Shown one piece after another: positions 25,075-33,863 of a stretch of 64,000 nt of DNA. The DNA is from Hyphomicrobiaceae bacterium (GTDB lineage: Bacteria > Pseudomonadota > Alphaproteobacteria > Rhizobiales > Hyphomicrobiaceae), in assembly GCA_020638055.1 (NCBI GenBank), contig JACKJH010000005.1:186001-250000 (forward strand). Reading direction: 5' to 3'. How positions within the stretch are numbered: position 1 is the stretch's first letter; each line of letters starts with the position of its first letter. The notes under the pieces were generated by a model that searched no databases, had not been told where the DNA came from, and was given only the letters and a program-made list of their open reading frames with translations. A program made the translations under genes and the position numbers.

Positions 25075-28000
25075 TTATGGCAGATCAGCGGTATCTGCGC
25101 TGCCTTGTGCTAACAAGGCCGCGTTGCCTCCGGCCGCCGTTGTATCGATGGACACGACTCGCTCGACCGATAGTTGGGGCAACATCCACGGCCCACCTGC
25201 TTTGGGACCCGTCCCTGACAACCCTTCACCGCCGAATGGCTGCACACCGGGCACCGCACCAATCTGGTTGCGATTGACATAAATGTTGCCGATGCGCGCG
25301 TGCTCCGCGACGAACTCCGCAACGCCTTCGATGCGGCTGTGCACCGAAAGCGTCAGCCCGTATCCCATATCGTTAACTGCCTTGAGCACCCTGTCCATAT
25401 GACCACGCTGGTATTTTAGAACGGTCAGAATAGGTCCGAACAATTCGCCACCGATGTCCGCCAATCTGTCAATTTCAAAGATCGCAGGACTGACATAAGT
25501 CCCAGCGCGGCACGAATCCGGAATGGTTGTGTCGACAAGGGTGCGGTACTGGCGCGAAAGCCTGAGCTTGGCCGCATCCAACCGATCCTGCGACGCCTCG
25601 TCGATCACGGGGCCTATGTCGGTTGCGTAATCAAGCGGATCGCCCATATCGAGTGCTTGGGTAGCCCCGGCCAGCAGGTCAAAAACGCGCGGGGCAATTT
25701 CTTCTTGCACAAAAAGAACCCGCGCAGCCGAACAGCGCTGGCCCGCACTGTCGAATGCTGAACGCACCGCATCGCTCACCACCTGTTCCGGCAACGCGGT
25801 CGAATCGGCGATCATCGCGTTGACACCGCCGGTTTCAGCGATGAAGGGAACGATGGCGCCGCGCCGTTCCGCAAGTCCGCGCTGTATAGCCCAGGCCGTA
25901 TCGTTGGAGCCGGTAAAAACCACGCCATTGATTCTAGAATCACGAACCAGTTCGGCCCCTGTTTCGCCATTGCCGGGAAGAAACTGAAGGCAGTCAACTG
26001 GAACGCCCGCTTCATGCAATATCTTCACGGCAAGCCAACCCGTGATGGGGCTTTGCTCAGCAGGCTTGGCCAACACCGTATTGCCTGCGGCAAGTGCGGC
26101 TGCGATCTGGCCGACAAAAATCGCCAACGGAAAATTCCACGGACTAATTGCAGCAATCGGTCCACGCGCACGCAGATCAATCGTATTGCGCTCCCCAGTG
26201 GGGCCTTTCAGCACGCGCGGTCCTGTCAATGTCTCACGCGCCTGCCAAGCGTAGTAGCGCAGGAAATCGATTGCTTCGCGCACTTCGCCTTGTGCATTCT
26301 CAACGCTCTTGCCGGTTTCGCGAATGATCACCGCCATCAGTCTTGCGCGATCACGCACGAACATATCTGCCGCCGCCTCAAGCATCCGGGCCCTTGTCTC
26401 AACCGGCGTGCTGTCGAACCCGTGCGCAGCACCCTGCGCCGTTGTGATGGCCTGCTGGATGGTTGCGCGCGACGAAAACTCAACCGTACCTATGCGCTCG
26501 CGCCGATCGTGCGGACAAAGCGCAAATTGCGGCTCGCGTGCTTCGGAAATTTCGACGCCGCCGACGATGGGCTTGGCCGCAAACGGCGTTTGTAGCGCTT
26601 CTCGTATCCCATCCAGAAGGTCGCCGCGCACCTTGGGTATGGCAAGCGCCAGGCCCTCTGAAACAATCCGCCCAGGCAGCAGGATGTTGCGCGGTTTGGG
26701 TAGATGCAGGTTTGCACTGACGCCAGCGTTGCCAGTCTCGTTCCACGCCGCCGCAAGTTCTGCCACAGGATCTTTTGCGATTGTTGCAACGGGTATGCTC
26801 TCGTCCGCCAATTGATGCACAAAAGAGGAATTGGCGCCGTTTTCCAGCAACCTCCGCACCAGATACGCGAGCAGGTCTGCATGGTCGCCGACAGGTGCAT
26901 AGATGCGCGTGGGACGGTCGAGTTCAGCACCTTCCATCACCTCGTCGTAAAGCGCATCTCCCATTCCGAACAGGCGTTGAAACTCGAATTTGCCGCCGCC
27001 TCCTGCAACATGCACTGCCGCCAACGTCTGGGCGTTATGGGTTGCAAACGCAGGGTAGAACGCGTCCGGATCAGACAGCATGTAGCGCACTGCTGCCATG
27101 AACGACAGGTCGGTATGCGGCTTGCGCGTCAAAACCGGATAGTCGGCAAGGCCACGCTGCTGCGCCCATTTGATTTCGCTATCCCAATAGGCCCCCTTCA
27201 CCAGACGCACCGGGATACGCTTGCCCGCCTTCTGCGAAAGTTGCCGCAACCAGCGCAATACGGCAAGGGCCCGTTTTGAATAAGCCTGCACCGCAAGCCC
27301 CATGCCCTGCCAACCAACAAATGCCGGATGCACGAGCATGTGAGCAAACAGGTCCAGTTCCACATCGAGCCTGTCTTGTTCTTCGGCATCGATGATAACT
27401 GCGATGCCGTTCTCCCTGGCAGCACGCAGAAGTGTCATCAACCTGGGCACCAGTTCCGCTTTGAGCCGCTCCTCCTTGCCAGGAAGAAAACTAGGATGGA
27501 TGGCCGACAATTTCACGGAAATGTTGGGCCGCTTCATCAATGCATCGGCATGATCCGAAGCCATTGGTCCAGCCGCTTTGCCGATCGCTTCTATGGCGCC
27601 CAGATAACGCTCCATGTAGCGTTTGGCTTCCTGATCCGACCGGGCCGCCTCTCCCAGCATGTCATAAGACAAGCGATAACCTTTAGCTTCCAGTGCGCGG
27701 GCGCGTTTGAGCGCGGTGTTGATGTCGGGGCCAATCACGAACTGGTCGCCGAGCAGTTTTACCGCGCGCCGAAGCGCCTGGCGGATAACGCCTTCTCCCG
27801 TCCGCGCCACCATCCGCTTGACTGCATCGACAGGCGACCGGCCGTCTACATCACCAAGACGCACGACGCCCCCGGTCAGCATCAGGCCGAACGTCGAAGC
27901 GTTGACGAAAAAGCTCGACGAAGCGCCCATATGCCGCGCCCATTGCCCATCGCCAATCTTGTCGGCGATAAGCCTGTCGGCGGTTTCCGTATCCGGGATC

Positions 28001-28314
28001 CGCAACAGCGCTTCTGCAAGGCACAAGAGTATGACGCCCTCCTCGCTGGAAAGGCCGTATTCCCCCATGAACGCATCGAAGCCCTTGGCGCGCACCTTTG
28101 CGCCGCGCGCTGCTGTCACCAACCGTCGCGCAAGTTCGACCGTGCGGGCCACCTCGCCATCGCTCCAAGCCGCCCGCTCGATGAGCGCGCCAACCAGGCG
28201 GGGTTCATCGTACAAATGATACGCAGCAATCTCGTCGCGCGTTGGCAATTCGCCATCAGCACGCACAGTCACGGCAGCCTGTGCCGGTTGCTCTTTGGTT
28301 TTGAACAATGCCAT
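25075..28314 (-). CDS. putA: Bifunctional proline dehydrogenase / glutamate-semialdehyde dehydrogenase PutA
   Basis: 1079 residues from the ATG at 28314 (MALFKTKEQ). The proline dehydrogenase TIM barrel occupies about residues 150-450 (SVKLSAIHPSF, VRLVKGAYWDSEIK). The aldehyde dehydrogenase domain occupies about 500-1040 and carries the catalytic region FIAETGGVNAMI (Glu) and GQRCSAARVLF (Cys). Together they oxidise proline to glutamate. There is no N-terminal ribbon-helix-helix domain, so it cannot autorepress like E. coli PutA. Length lies between minimal PutA (~1000) and the long type. No PutR/Lrp regulator is adjacent. Confidence 0.95.
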   Translation of the reverse strand: MALFKTKEQPAQAAVTVRADGELPTRDEIAAYHLYDEPRLVGALIERAAWSDGEVARTVELARRLVTAARGAKVRAKGFDAFMGEYGLSSEEGVILLCLAEALLRIPDTETADRLIADKIGDGQWARHMGASSSFFVNASTFGLMLTGGVVRLGDVDGRSPVDAVKRMVARTGEGVIRQALRRAVKLLGDQFVIGPDINTALKRARALEAKGYRLSYDMLGEAARSDQEAKRYMERYLGAIEAIGKAAGPMASDHADALMKRPNISVKLSAIHPSFLPGKEERLKAELVPRLMTLLRAARENGIAVIIDAEEQDRLDVELDLFAHMLVHPAFVGWQGMGLAVQAYSKRALAVLRWLRQLSQKAGKRIPVRLVKGAYWDSEIKWAQQRGLADYPVLTRKPHTDLSFMAAVRYMLSDPDAFYPAFATHNAQTLAAVHVAGGGGKFEFQRLFGMGDALYDEVMEGAELDRPTRIYAPVGDHADLLAYLVRRLLENGANSSFVHQLADESIPVATIAKDPVAELAAAWNETGNAGVSANLHLPKPRNILLPGRIVSEGLALAIPKVRGDLLDGIREALQTPFAAKPIVGGVEISEAREPQFALCPHDRRERIGTVEFSSRATIQQAITTAQGAAHGFDSTPVETRARMLEAAADMFVRDRARLMAVIIRETGKSVENAQGEVREAIDFLRYYAWQARETLTGPRVLKGPTGERNTIDLRARGPIAAISPWNFPLAIFVGQIAAALAAGNTVLAKPAEQSPITGWLAVKILHEAGVPVDCLQFLPGNGETGAELVRDSRINGVVFTGSNDTAWAIQRGLAERRGAIVPFIAETGGVNAMIADSTALPEQVVSDAVRSAFDSAGQRCSAARVLFVQEEIAPRVFDLLAGATQALDMGDPLDYATDIGPVIDEASQDRLDAAKLRLSRQYRTLVDTTIPDSCRAGTYVSPAIFEIDRLADIGGELFGPILTVLKYQRGHMDRVLKAVNDMGYGLTLSVHSRIEGVAEFVAEHARIGNIYVNRNQIGAVPGVQPFGGEGLSGTGPKAGGPWMLPQLSVERVVSIDTTAAGGNAALLAQGSADTADLP

Positions 28315-28585
28315 CTGTCCCGGCCCTCGCGCGCAGCTAAGGGGATTGCAAGATTGCAGCGCCGGCATGGCGCTGGCTGTCCCGATAGCGCGAGCCGAAT
28401 CGCCCACCGATTCGGATACACCGCCACTTTAGCAAATCGTGGCACATCATAGTGCGCCTTCCCCGCAGCGGCCGGGGCACACCTGGGATCGCAACACCCG
28501 CCATCGGTCATATCACGGCCTTGACGACGGCTCCGCCAGGAGACAGCCTGCCCTCCCCATCGCCGAGCAATCATCAGAGGCCAAT

Positions 28586-29458
28586 ATGGCGCCCAACGCC
28601 CCACTACCCAAAATCGTGCGCACGGTGAAGGACCTGCGCCGCCACATCACGATATTCCGCAAAGCCGGAGAAACGGTCGCTTTGGTCCCGACCATGGGCG
28701 CCCTGCATGACGGGCACCTCAAACTCGTTGAAACTGCAAAAAAGAAGGCCCAGCGCGCCGTAGTTTCGATCTTCGTCAATCCAACGCAGTTTGCGCCAGG
28801 CGAGGACCTCGCCCGATACCCGCGCGACGAGGCGGGCGACCGCGCAAAACTGGCGGTTGTATGCACAGACCTCATCTGGGCGCCGTCGCCCGACGAAATG
28901 TATGGAGAGAACTTTGCCACCCGCATTGAAGTTGAAGGTGCCGCCAAAGTCCTGGAAGGCGAATTTCGCCCGCATCATTTCGGCGGCGTGGCAACCGTGT
29001 GCTGCAAGCTGTTTTCGCAAGTGACGCCAGACATCGCGATCTTTGGCGAGAAGGACTACCAGCAGCTCTGTGTCATCCAGCAGATGGTGCGTGATCTCAA
29101 TTTGCCGTTGAAAATTCATGGCATGGCGACGGTACGCGAAAAGGACGGTTTGGCGCTTTCATCGCGTAATGCCTATTTGTCGGAAGAGGAACGCGCGCGG
29201 GCGCCCGTATTGAACGCGACAATTCGCAAGGTCGCCGAGATGGTCGCTTCTGGCAGCCGTCAGCATGCGGCAATCAACACCGCTACCAAGGCCCTGGAAA
29301 AAGCCGGTTTCGGCCCCATCGACTACATAGCCGTTGCCGATGCAGAAACGCTGGGGCCCTGGCGCCACGGTACCGGGCGTCCCGGACGGGTATTGGCCGC
29401 CGCCAAACTGGGCACCACCCGCCTGATCGACAACGTGCCAATTCCCACCACGACATGA
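28586..29458 (+). CDS. panC: Pantoate-beta-alanine ligase
   Basis: 290 residues. The ATG at 28586 has AGAGG upstream. Nucleotidyltransferase-superfamily motifs: VPTMGALHDGHLKLV (HIGH-like, residues about 33-47), SIFVNPTQFAP, FGEKDYQQL and the KMSKS-like LSSRNAYLS. It makes pantothenate from pantoate and beta-alanine with ATP, feeding coenzyme A synthesis. Divergent from putA. panB is not in the window. Confidence 0.95.
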   Translation: MAPNAPLPKIVRTVKDLRRHITIFRKAGETVALVPTMGALHDGHLKLVETAKKKAQRAVVSIFVNPTQFAPGEDLARYPRDEAGDRAKLAVVCTDLIWAPSPDEMYGENFATRIEVEGAAKVLEGEFRPHHFGGVATVCCKLFSQVTPDIAIFGEKDYQQLCVIQQMVRDLNLPLKIHGMATVREKDGLALSSRNAYLSEEERARAPVLNATIRKVAEMVASGSRQHAAINTATKALEKAGFGPIDYIAVADAETLGPWRHGTGRPGRVLAAAKLGTTRLIDNVPIPTTT

Positions 29459-29557
29459 TGGGCGAAAAATCACAAACCTTGACGCCCGCGCTCCCTGACA
29501 GCAGGACTGACGACCCTCGATTTGCCAAATCTGAATTTGCCGATCCTCAACCGCCCA

Positions 29558-29657
29558 AGAGCATTTTCCGATGAAGTAGACACCGGTTCGTCGAAGAAAA
29601 TGCGACCAGACAGGAAGCTAGAGCGCCGTTCCGATTCCATCGGATCGGAATGCGCTC
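29558..29657. repeat. Dispersed double-hairpin repeat, family A
   Basis: AGAGCATTTTCCGATGAAG ... TTCGTCGAAGAAAATGC forms the first hairpin. CTAGAGCGCCGTTCCGAT / ATCGGATCGGAATGCGCTC forms the second. It is the only copy east of 13 kb in this window and sits just upstream of a small membrane protein gene. Confidence 0.92.
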
Positions 29658-29679
29658 AAGAACAAACGGAGATCACGCC

Positions 29680-29871
29680 ATGTCACGACGCCAAGCCGAA
29701 ATTACCTATGGCGCGATCATTGGTGCGGTTGTCGGCATCAGCTATTGGCTCGGCAAGGCTTTGTGGGCCGGCGACATCACCACCGCCTTCGATCACAACC
29801 TGCCACTGGCCGCCGTGGTTGGGGCAGCGGCCGGGGCACTTGCTTTTTTCATCCGTGGACGTACGGGGTGA
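29680..29871 (+). CDS. Small membrane protein, unknown function
   Basis: 63 residues, ATG at 29680 with GGAGATCACGCC in front. Two hydrophobic helices (residues about 9-28 and 38-58) separated by a short acidic loop, ending RGRTG. Glycines in each helix suggest helix packing. No family recognised. It begins 22 bases after the family A repeat, so the repeat may lie in its 5' untranslated region. Confidence 0.6.
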   Translation: MSRRQAEITYGAIIGAVVGISYWLGKALWAGDITTAFDHNLPLAAVVGAAAGALAFFIRGRTG

Positions 29872-29910
29872 CCGGTTTGTCAGTTTTGTTTAACGCAAAT
29901 CAAACGCTCA

Positions 29911-30234
29911 TCAAGCGACCTTCTCTGCCACCGCCTCATCAGCGATGGACTTGAGCAACTTGAGAACAACTGCAGGATCGCGTTCGATAAGCATAAGATA
30001 GGCACGCACCCCACCTATCGGACGAGAGCGTCCTTGCTCCCAATCCTTGATCTGGTTAACCGAAAAGCCGAACTGGGCCGCAAAATCATCTTGCGACAAC
30101 TCCAGTTTCTGGCGGATCCCCTTCACGTTTATCTCGGCAGGCACGTACAGCTTTACAGGACGCGCGTCACCCTTCGCGAATGCAAGAGCTTCACCAAGCC
30201 CTTCTGCAATCTTGTAGAAAGCCTTCTTGCTCAT
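29911..30234 (-). CDS. HigA/Xre-type antitoxin, helix-turn-helix
   Basis: 107 residues from the ATG at 30234, whose ATGA overlaps the toxin-gene stop. An N-terminal ~30-residue extension is followed by a beta-strand linker (VKLYVPAEINVKGIR) and a Xre-type helix-turn-helix (LELSQDDFAAQFGFSVNQIKDWEQG). This layout is typical of antitoxins encoded downstream of HigB/RelE-like toxins. The gene is intact even though the toxin gene carries an internal stop codon. Confidence 0.88.
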   Translation of the reverse strand: MSKKAFYKIAEGLGEALAFAKGDARPVKLYVPAEINVKGIRQKLELSQDDFAAQFGFSVNQIKDWEQGRSRPIGGVRAYLMLIERDPAVVLKLLKSIADEAVAEKVA

Positions 30235-30602
30235 CCTATGCACCTTATCTTGGCAACGGGTGTCACCCGCGCTTCATACGCAGATACGATCGCCTTCGTA
30301 AGCTCACGAAGGCTGTTACGCTCAGACTTGGTCAAATTAACCTTTTCTCCTTTTGCAAATACCGTGAGCAGGAACACGGGCATGCCCTTACCGGAATAAA
30401 ACGTAATCGTCCTATATCCTCCGCTTTAGCCCTTGCCACGCCCCGCAAACCTGATTTTCCGGCACCCACCCGTTCCGACGATTTCATCACCTGCCATTGG
30501 GTTTTCTGCGATAAACGAAACCAGAGCAGCAATTTCATCGTCGCTCATGTCGGCCGCCTTCGCAGCGCGCCGGAAAGATTGGGTTTCTGCAACTGTATGC
30601 AT
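30231..30602 (-). pseudogene. HigB/RelE-type toxin gene with an in-frame TAA at codon 59
   Basis: Reading from the ATG at 30602 gives MHTVAETQSFRRAAKAAD, then MSDDEIAALVSFIAENPMAG and RFAGRGKG, followed by TAA (30428-30426). The same frame then continues SGGYRTITFYSGKGMPVFLL and on to a TGA at 30233-30231. The total is 124 codons, normal for the family, and 'GKG-stop-SGGYR' corresponds to the usual GKGKSGGYR, so one AAA or AAG lysine codon appears mutated. The rest, including the ATGA overlap with the antitoxin, is preserved, so the damage looks recent. A sequencing error is possible. Confidence 0.85.
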
Positions 30603-30612
30603 GCATATTACG

Positions 30613-30637
30613 TACGTAACTTACGTAGTATCGTCAA
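30613..30637 (-). promoter_or_regulatory. Operator and promoter of the HigBA-like pair
   Basis: A perfect palindrome TACGTAA-C-TTACGTA lies at 30613-30627, ending 11 bases before the toxin start. On the minus strand a TTGACG (30637-30632) with a 17-base spacer to a weak TACGTA -10 brackets the palindrome. This placement fits autorepression by the antitoxin. Confidence 0.65.
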
Positions 30638-30816
30638 GATTTATTTACAAGATGTAAACGCGCCACGCCACCTTGCCACCCCGCGCAGGCCGTGCCATCT
30701 GAAAGTGATCGCAATCCTAAAGAGATTCGCCGGACGCCCTGTCATGCGTCAGGTCCGGGCCTCGCCAGCGCGGCAAATCGCGGCTGGCCAAACCGACCTG
30801 GAATGGACCGCAAGCC

Positions 30817-32841
30817 ATGGGCCAACCGACACGCGACCTCTTCTCCACCGTCCAAGGGGCCATGAGCAAGAAGTCAAACGCCACATCGCGCACCACCGGT
30901 GATGCATCCGACGATTATACGGCCGCCGACATCGAGGTTTTGGAAGGCCTCGAACCGGTGCGGCGCCGTCCTGGCATGTATATTGGTGGCAAGGATGAAA
31001 AGGCGATGCACCACCTCTTCGCAGAGGTGATTGATAACGCGATGGACGAAGCTGTAGCCGGTCACGCCGACGCCATCACCGTCCATCTCGACGCCGAAGG
31101 GTTTTTGTCCGTGACCGACAATGGCCGCGGCATCCCGGTCGATCCGCACCCCAAATACAAAAACAAGTCCGCTCTCGAAGTCATCATGACGACGCTGCAC
31201 TCGGGCGGCAAATTTGATGGCAAAGCCTACAACACGTCAGGCGGCCTGCACGGTGTCGGTGTGTCGGTCGTCAACGCGCTGGCTGAAACGCTTGAAGTCG
31301 AAGTCGCCCGCGGAAAGCAGCTTTACCGCATGGTCTTCTCGCGCGGACATGCGCAGACCAAGCTGGAAAAACTTGGCTCGATCATGAACCGCCGCGGCAC
31401 GCGCGTGCGCTTCAAACCCGACGACAAGATCTTTGGCAAAGGATGCGAGTTCAAGCCCAACCGCCTTTACACCATGGCCCGGTCGAAAGCCTATCTTTTT
31501 GGTGGTGTAAAGATTCGCTGGAGCTGCGATCCAAGCCTGATCGGCGACAAGGACAAGACGCCGGTGGAGGCCGAACTCCATTTCCCTGGCGGCCTCAAGG
31601 ACTATCTGGCCAGCACGATCGAGGGCTCAACACGTATAGCAGGCGATTTGTTTGCCGGTCGCGTCGACAAGGCGGAAGGCCATGGGTCCGTTGAATGGGC
31701 CATCGCCTGGATCGCCGATCGCGACGGCTTTTCCAGTTCGTATTGCAATACGATCCCGACACCCGAGGGCGGCACCCATGAAAACGGCCTGAGACAAGCT
31801 CTTACAAAAGGGCTGCGTGCCTACGGCGATCTCGTCGGCAACCGCAAGGCGTCCCAGATAACCGCAGATGACGTCATGGGCACGGCTGCGTCCATGCTTT
31901 CGGTGTTCATCCGCGAGCCAGAGTTCCAGGGGCAGACCAAGGACAAGCTGGCGACACAGGAAGCCGCGCGCATCACCGAAACCGCATTGCGTGACGCTTT
32001 TGACCATTGGCTGGCCGACAATCCGCAACAAGCAGGCAAACTGCTCGACTGGGTGCTTGAACGTTCTGAAGAGCGCATGCGGCGGCGGCGTGAAAAAGAG
32101 GTGAGCCGCCAGTCCGCGACCCGTCGCTTGCGCCTGCCCGGCAAGCTTGCCGATTGCACCATGCGCGGCAAGGTTGGAACCGAGATATTCATCGTTGAGG
32201 GCGATTCTGCTGGTGGCAGCGCCAAAAGTGCACGGCAGCGTGAAACGCAGGCCATTCTGCCGCTACGTGGCAAGATCCTCAACGTTGCCAACGCATCCTC
32301 GGCAAAGCTGGCGCAAAACCAGCTTCTTTCCGATCTCATTACCGCGCTCGGCGTTGGCCTTGGTAACAAGTATCGCGACGAGGATCTGCGTTATGAGCGG
32401 GTCATCATCATGACCGACGCCGACGTTGATGGCGCACATATCGCCTCGCTGCTAATCACGTTCTTTTATCAGCAAATGCGGGAGCTGATCGAGAACGGAC
32501 ACCTATATCTGGCGGTGCCTCCGCTCTACAAAATAACGCAAGGCTCAAAATCGCTTTACGCGCGTGATGAAAAGCATCGCGAGCAACTTCTGCGCAAGGA
32601 ATTCAAAGCCGCGCCGCAGCCAAAGATCGGGCGCTTCAAAGGTCTTGGCGAAATGAATGCGTCGGAGTTGAAGGAAACGACGATGGATCCCAAGAAGCGC
32701 ACCCTTCTGAGGGTTGAGCTTGGCGATGGTGAGAACGATGATCTTGCTGATGCAGTCAACGCCCTGATGGGATCAAAGCCAGAAGCCCGCTTTCGCTTCA
32801 TCCAGGAGCACGCCGCTTTCGCCAAGGACCTGGATATATAG
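30817..32841 (+). CDS. parE: DNA topoisomerase IV subunit B
   Basis: 674 residues from the ATG at 30817, retaining the N-terminal DLFS segment seen in alphaproteobacterial ParE; the ATG at 30862 (MSKKSNAT) is an alternative. GHKL ATPase motifs: EVIDNAMDEAVAG (Glu/Asn), VTDNGRGIPVDPH and GGLHGVGVSVVNAL. The Toprim domain has EGDSAGGSAK and the DADVDGAHI metal site. The R-R-R-P-G-M-Y-I-G start of the ATPase domain is ParE/GyrB-like; length and the insert-free Toprim favour ParE. It decatenates daughter chromosomes with ParC. Confidence 0.94.
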   Translation: MGQPTRDLFSTVQGAMSKKSNATSRTTGDASDDYTAADIEVLEGLEPVRRRPGMYIGGKDEKAMHHLFAEVIDNAMDEAVAGHADAITVHLDAEGFLSVTDNGRGIPVDPHPKYKNKSALEVIMTTLHSGGKFDGKAYNTSGGLHGVGVSVVNALAETLEVEVARGKQLYRMVFSRGHAQTKLEKLGSIMNRRGTRVRFKPDDKIFGKGCEFKPNRLYTMARSKAYLFGGVKIRWSCDPSLIGDKDKTPVEAELHFPGGLKDYLASTIEGSTRIAGDLFAGRVDKAEGHGSVEWAIAWIADRDGFSSSYCNTIPTPEGGTHENGLRQALTKGLRAYGDLVGNRKASQITADDVMGTAASMLSVFIREPEFQGQTKDKLATQEAARITETALRDAFDHWLADNPQQAGKLLDWVLERSEERMRRRREKEVSRQSATRRLRLPGKLADCTMRGKVGTEIFIVEGDSAGGSAKSARQRETQAILPLRGKILNVANASSAKLAQNQLLSDLITALGVGLGNKYRDEDLRYERVIIMTDADVDGAHIASLLITFFYQQMRELIENGHLYLAVPPLYKITQGSKSLYARDEKHREQLLRKEFKAAPQPKIGRFKGLGEMNASELKETTMDPKKRTLLRVELGDGENDDLADAVNALMGSKPEARFRFIQEHAAFAKDLDI

Positions 32842-32858
32842 AACCTGCCTCGAAGGGT

Positions 32859-33668
32859 CTATGTATTGCCCCGCGACCGATGAATAGATCGAGCAATCGC
32901 GTAGGCCTTATACATATGTGGAAGAGCGGCCCCGCCGGTGACAACCAAAACGCATCCAATCTGAAGGACCCCAACTCGGGCAGTCATCAACATGTCGTCG
33001 TGCAAATTCAAATGTGCCATTAGTATTAAACAAAACAGATAGATAGGCAGATAAACCAAGAGAAAAACGCCTCTTACGTAGCATCCACAAACGATTATGA
33101 TGTGACCACTATGCTCGTAAAGATGCCATGGATTCATAAACCGCGTATTTCGGGAAGGAAGGGTCGGCGGCCAAAAGGCAGCAACGCTTATCAAGACCAA
33201 AAACAGAACTGCAAATAACGGCCCTAAGCCCAACGCAAGTAGCGCTTCACGGGTTTTTGTTTCACCGTATATGCCCGCAATCATTGCCACCAGCACAGCC
33301 ACCAGAACGTTCAAACCGAACAGCCACAATTTCCATTTTGCCTCCATTCCGGTCCCAACAAAAAATTGCTTTCCCGCAGCCAAATCCGGAATCCAGTTTT
33401 TTGCATCCAACCGCTCCGCCTTGCGCCTATAGGTAAGCACATCAAGCATGATGAATGCAGCGAGCCACAAGACCAGGAAGCCAGGGCTATCAGAGCGCGA
33501 AAACCCGAATCCTTGATAAAGCGGCAAGCTTACGATTGTGAAGGTGCCATAATAGAGAACGCACGCCACCCAATAGGCCGGGCCGCGCCACCCCTTCTCT
33601 TCAACCGCAGCCTGAAACTGTGCAATTTCATCCGGACTAGGTTGATGGGGCTTCCACTCGTAGAACAT
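32859..33668 (-). CDS. Polytopic membrane protein, unknown function
   Basis: 269 residues from the ATG at 33668 (MFYEWKPHQPSPDEIAQF); GAGG lies 11 bases upstream. About six hydrophobic helices follow a 30-residue cytoplasmic N-terminus. The central loop is KNWIPDLAAGKQFFVGTGM, and an aromatic segment, RNTRFMNPWHLYEHSGHIIIV, precedes the last helices. No recognised family. Its base composition is more AT-rich than parE next door. It lies tail to tail with parE, with only 17 bases between the stops. Confidence 0.6.
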   Translation of the reverse strand: MFYEWKPHQPSPDEIAQFQAAVEEKGWRGPAYWVACVLYYGTFTIVSLPLYQGFGFSRSDSPGFLVLWLAAFIMLDVLTYRRKAERLDAKNWIPDLAAGKQFFVGTGMEAKWKLWLFGLNVLVAVLVAMIAGIYGETKTREALLALGLGPLFAVLFLVLISVAAFWPPTLPSRNTRFMNPWHLYEHSGHIIIVCGCYVRGVFLLVYLPIYLFCLILMAHLNLHDDMLMTARVGVLQIGCVLVVTGGAALPHMYKAYAIARSIHRSRGNT

Positions 33669-33758
33669 GCGTTTACAAGCCTCGTGTTGCGCAGCGGACC
33701 AGACGAGCAAATCGGGACCGCATCATCGTCGGCCCCGTTACCTGCGCCGCCCGCATGC

Positions 33759-33794
33759 TAAGCTCCGGACCCAATAGCAGTGAGTCCGGACTTA
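33759..33794. repeat. Short inverted repeat
   Basis: TAAGCTCCGGAC (33759-33770) and GTCCGGACTTA (33784-33794) pair with one bulged base. It lies between two minus-strand genes and may be a weak terminator of the sterol-desaturase-like gene. Confidence 0.5.
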
Positions 33795-33863
33795 AATCGA
33801 TTATCAGCTTGCAAACAAAACTAAGTCCAGATGGCTTTGAGGCACGCTCAAATGCTTGTGCCT

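Noticed and set aside
4683..29657. Family A repeats as a CRISPR array
   Set aside because: Copies are kilobases apart, not regularly spaced, and no cas gene is present.
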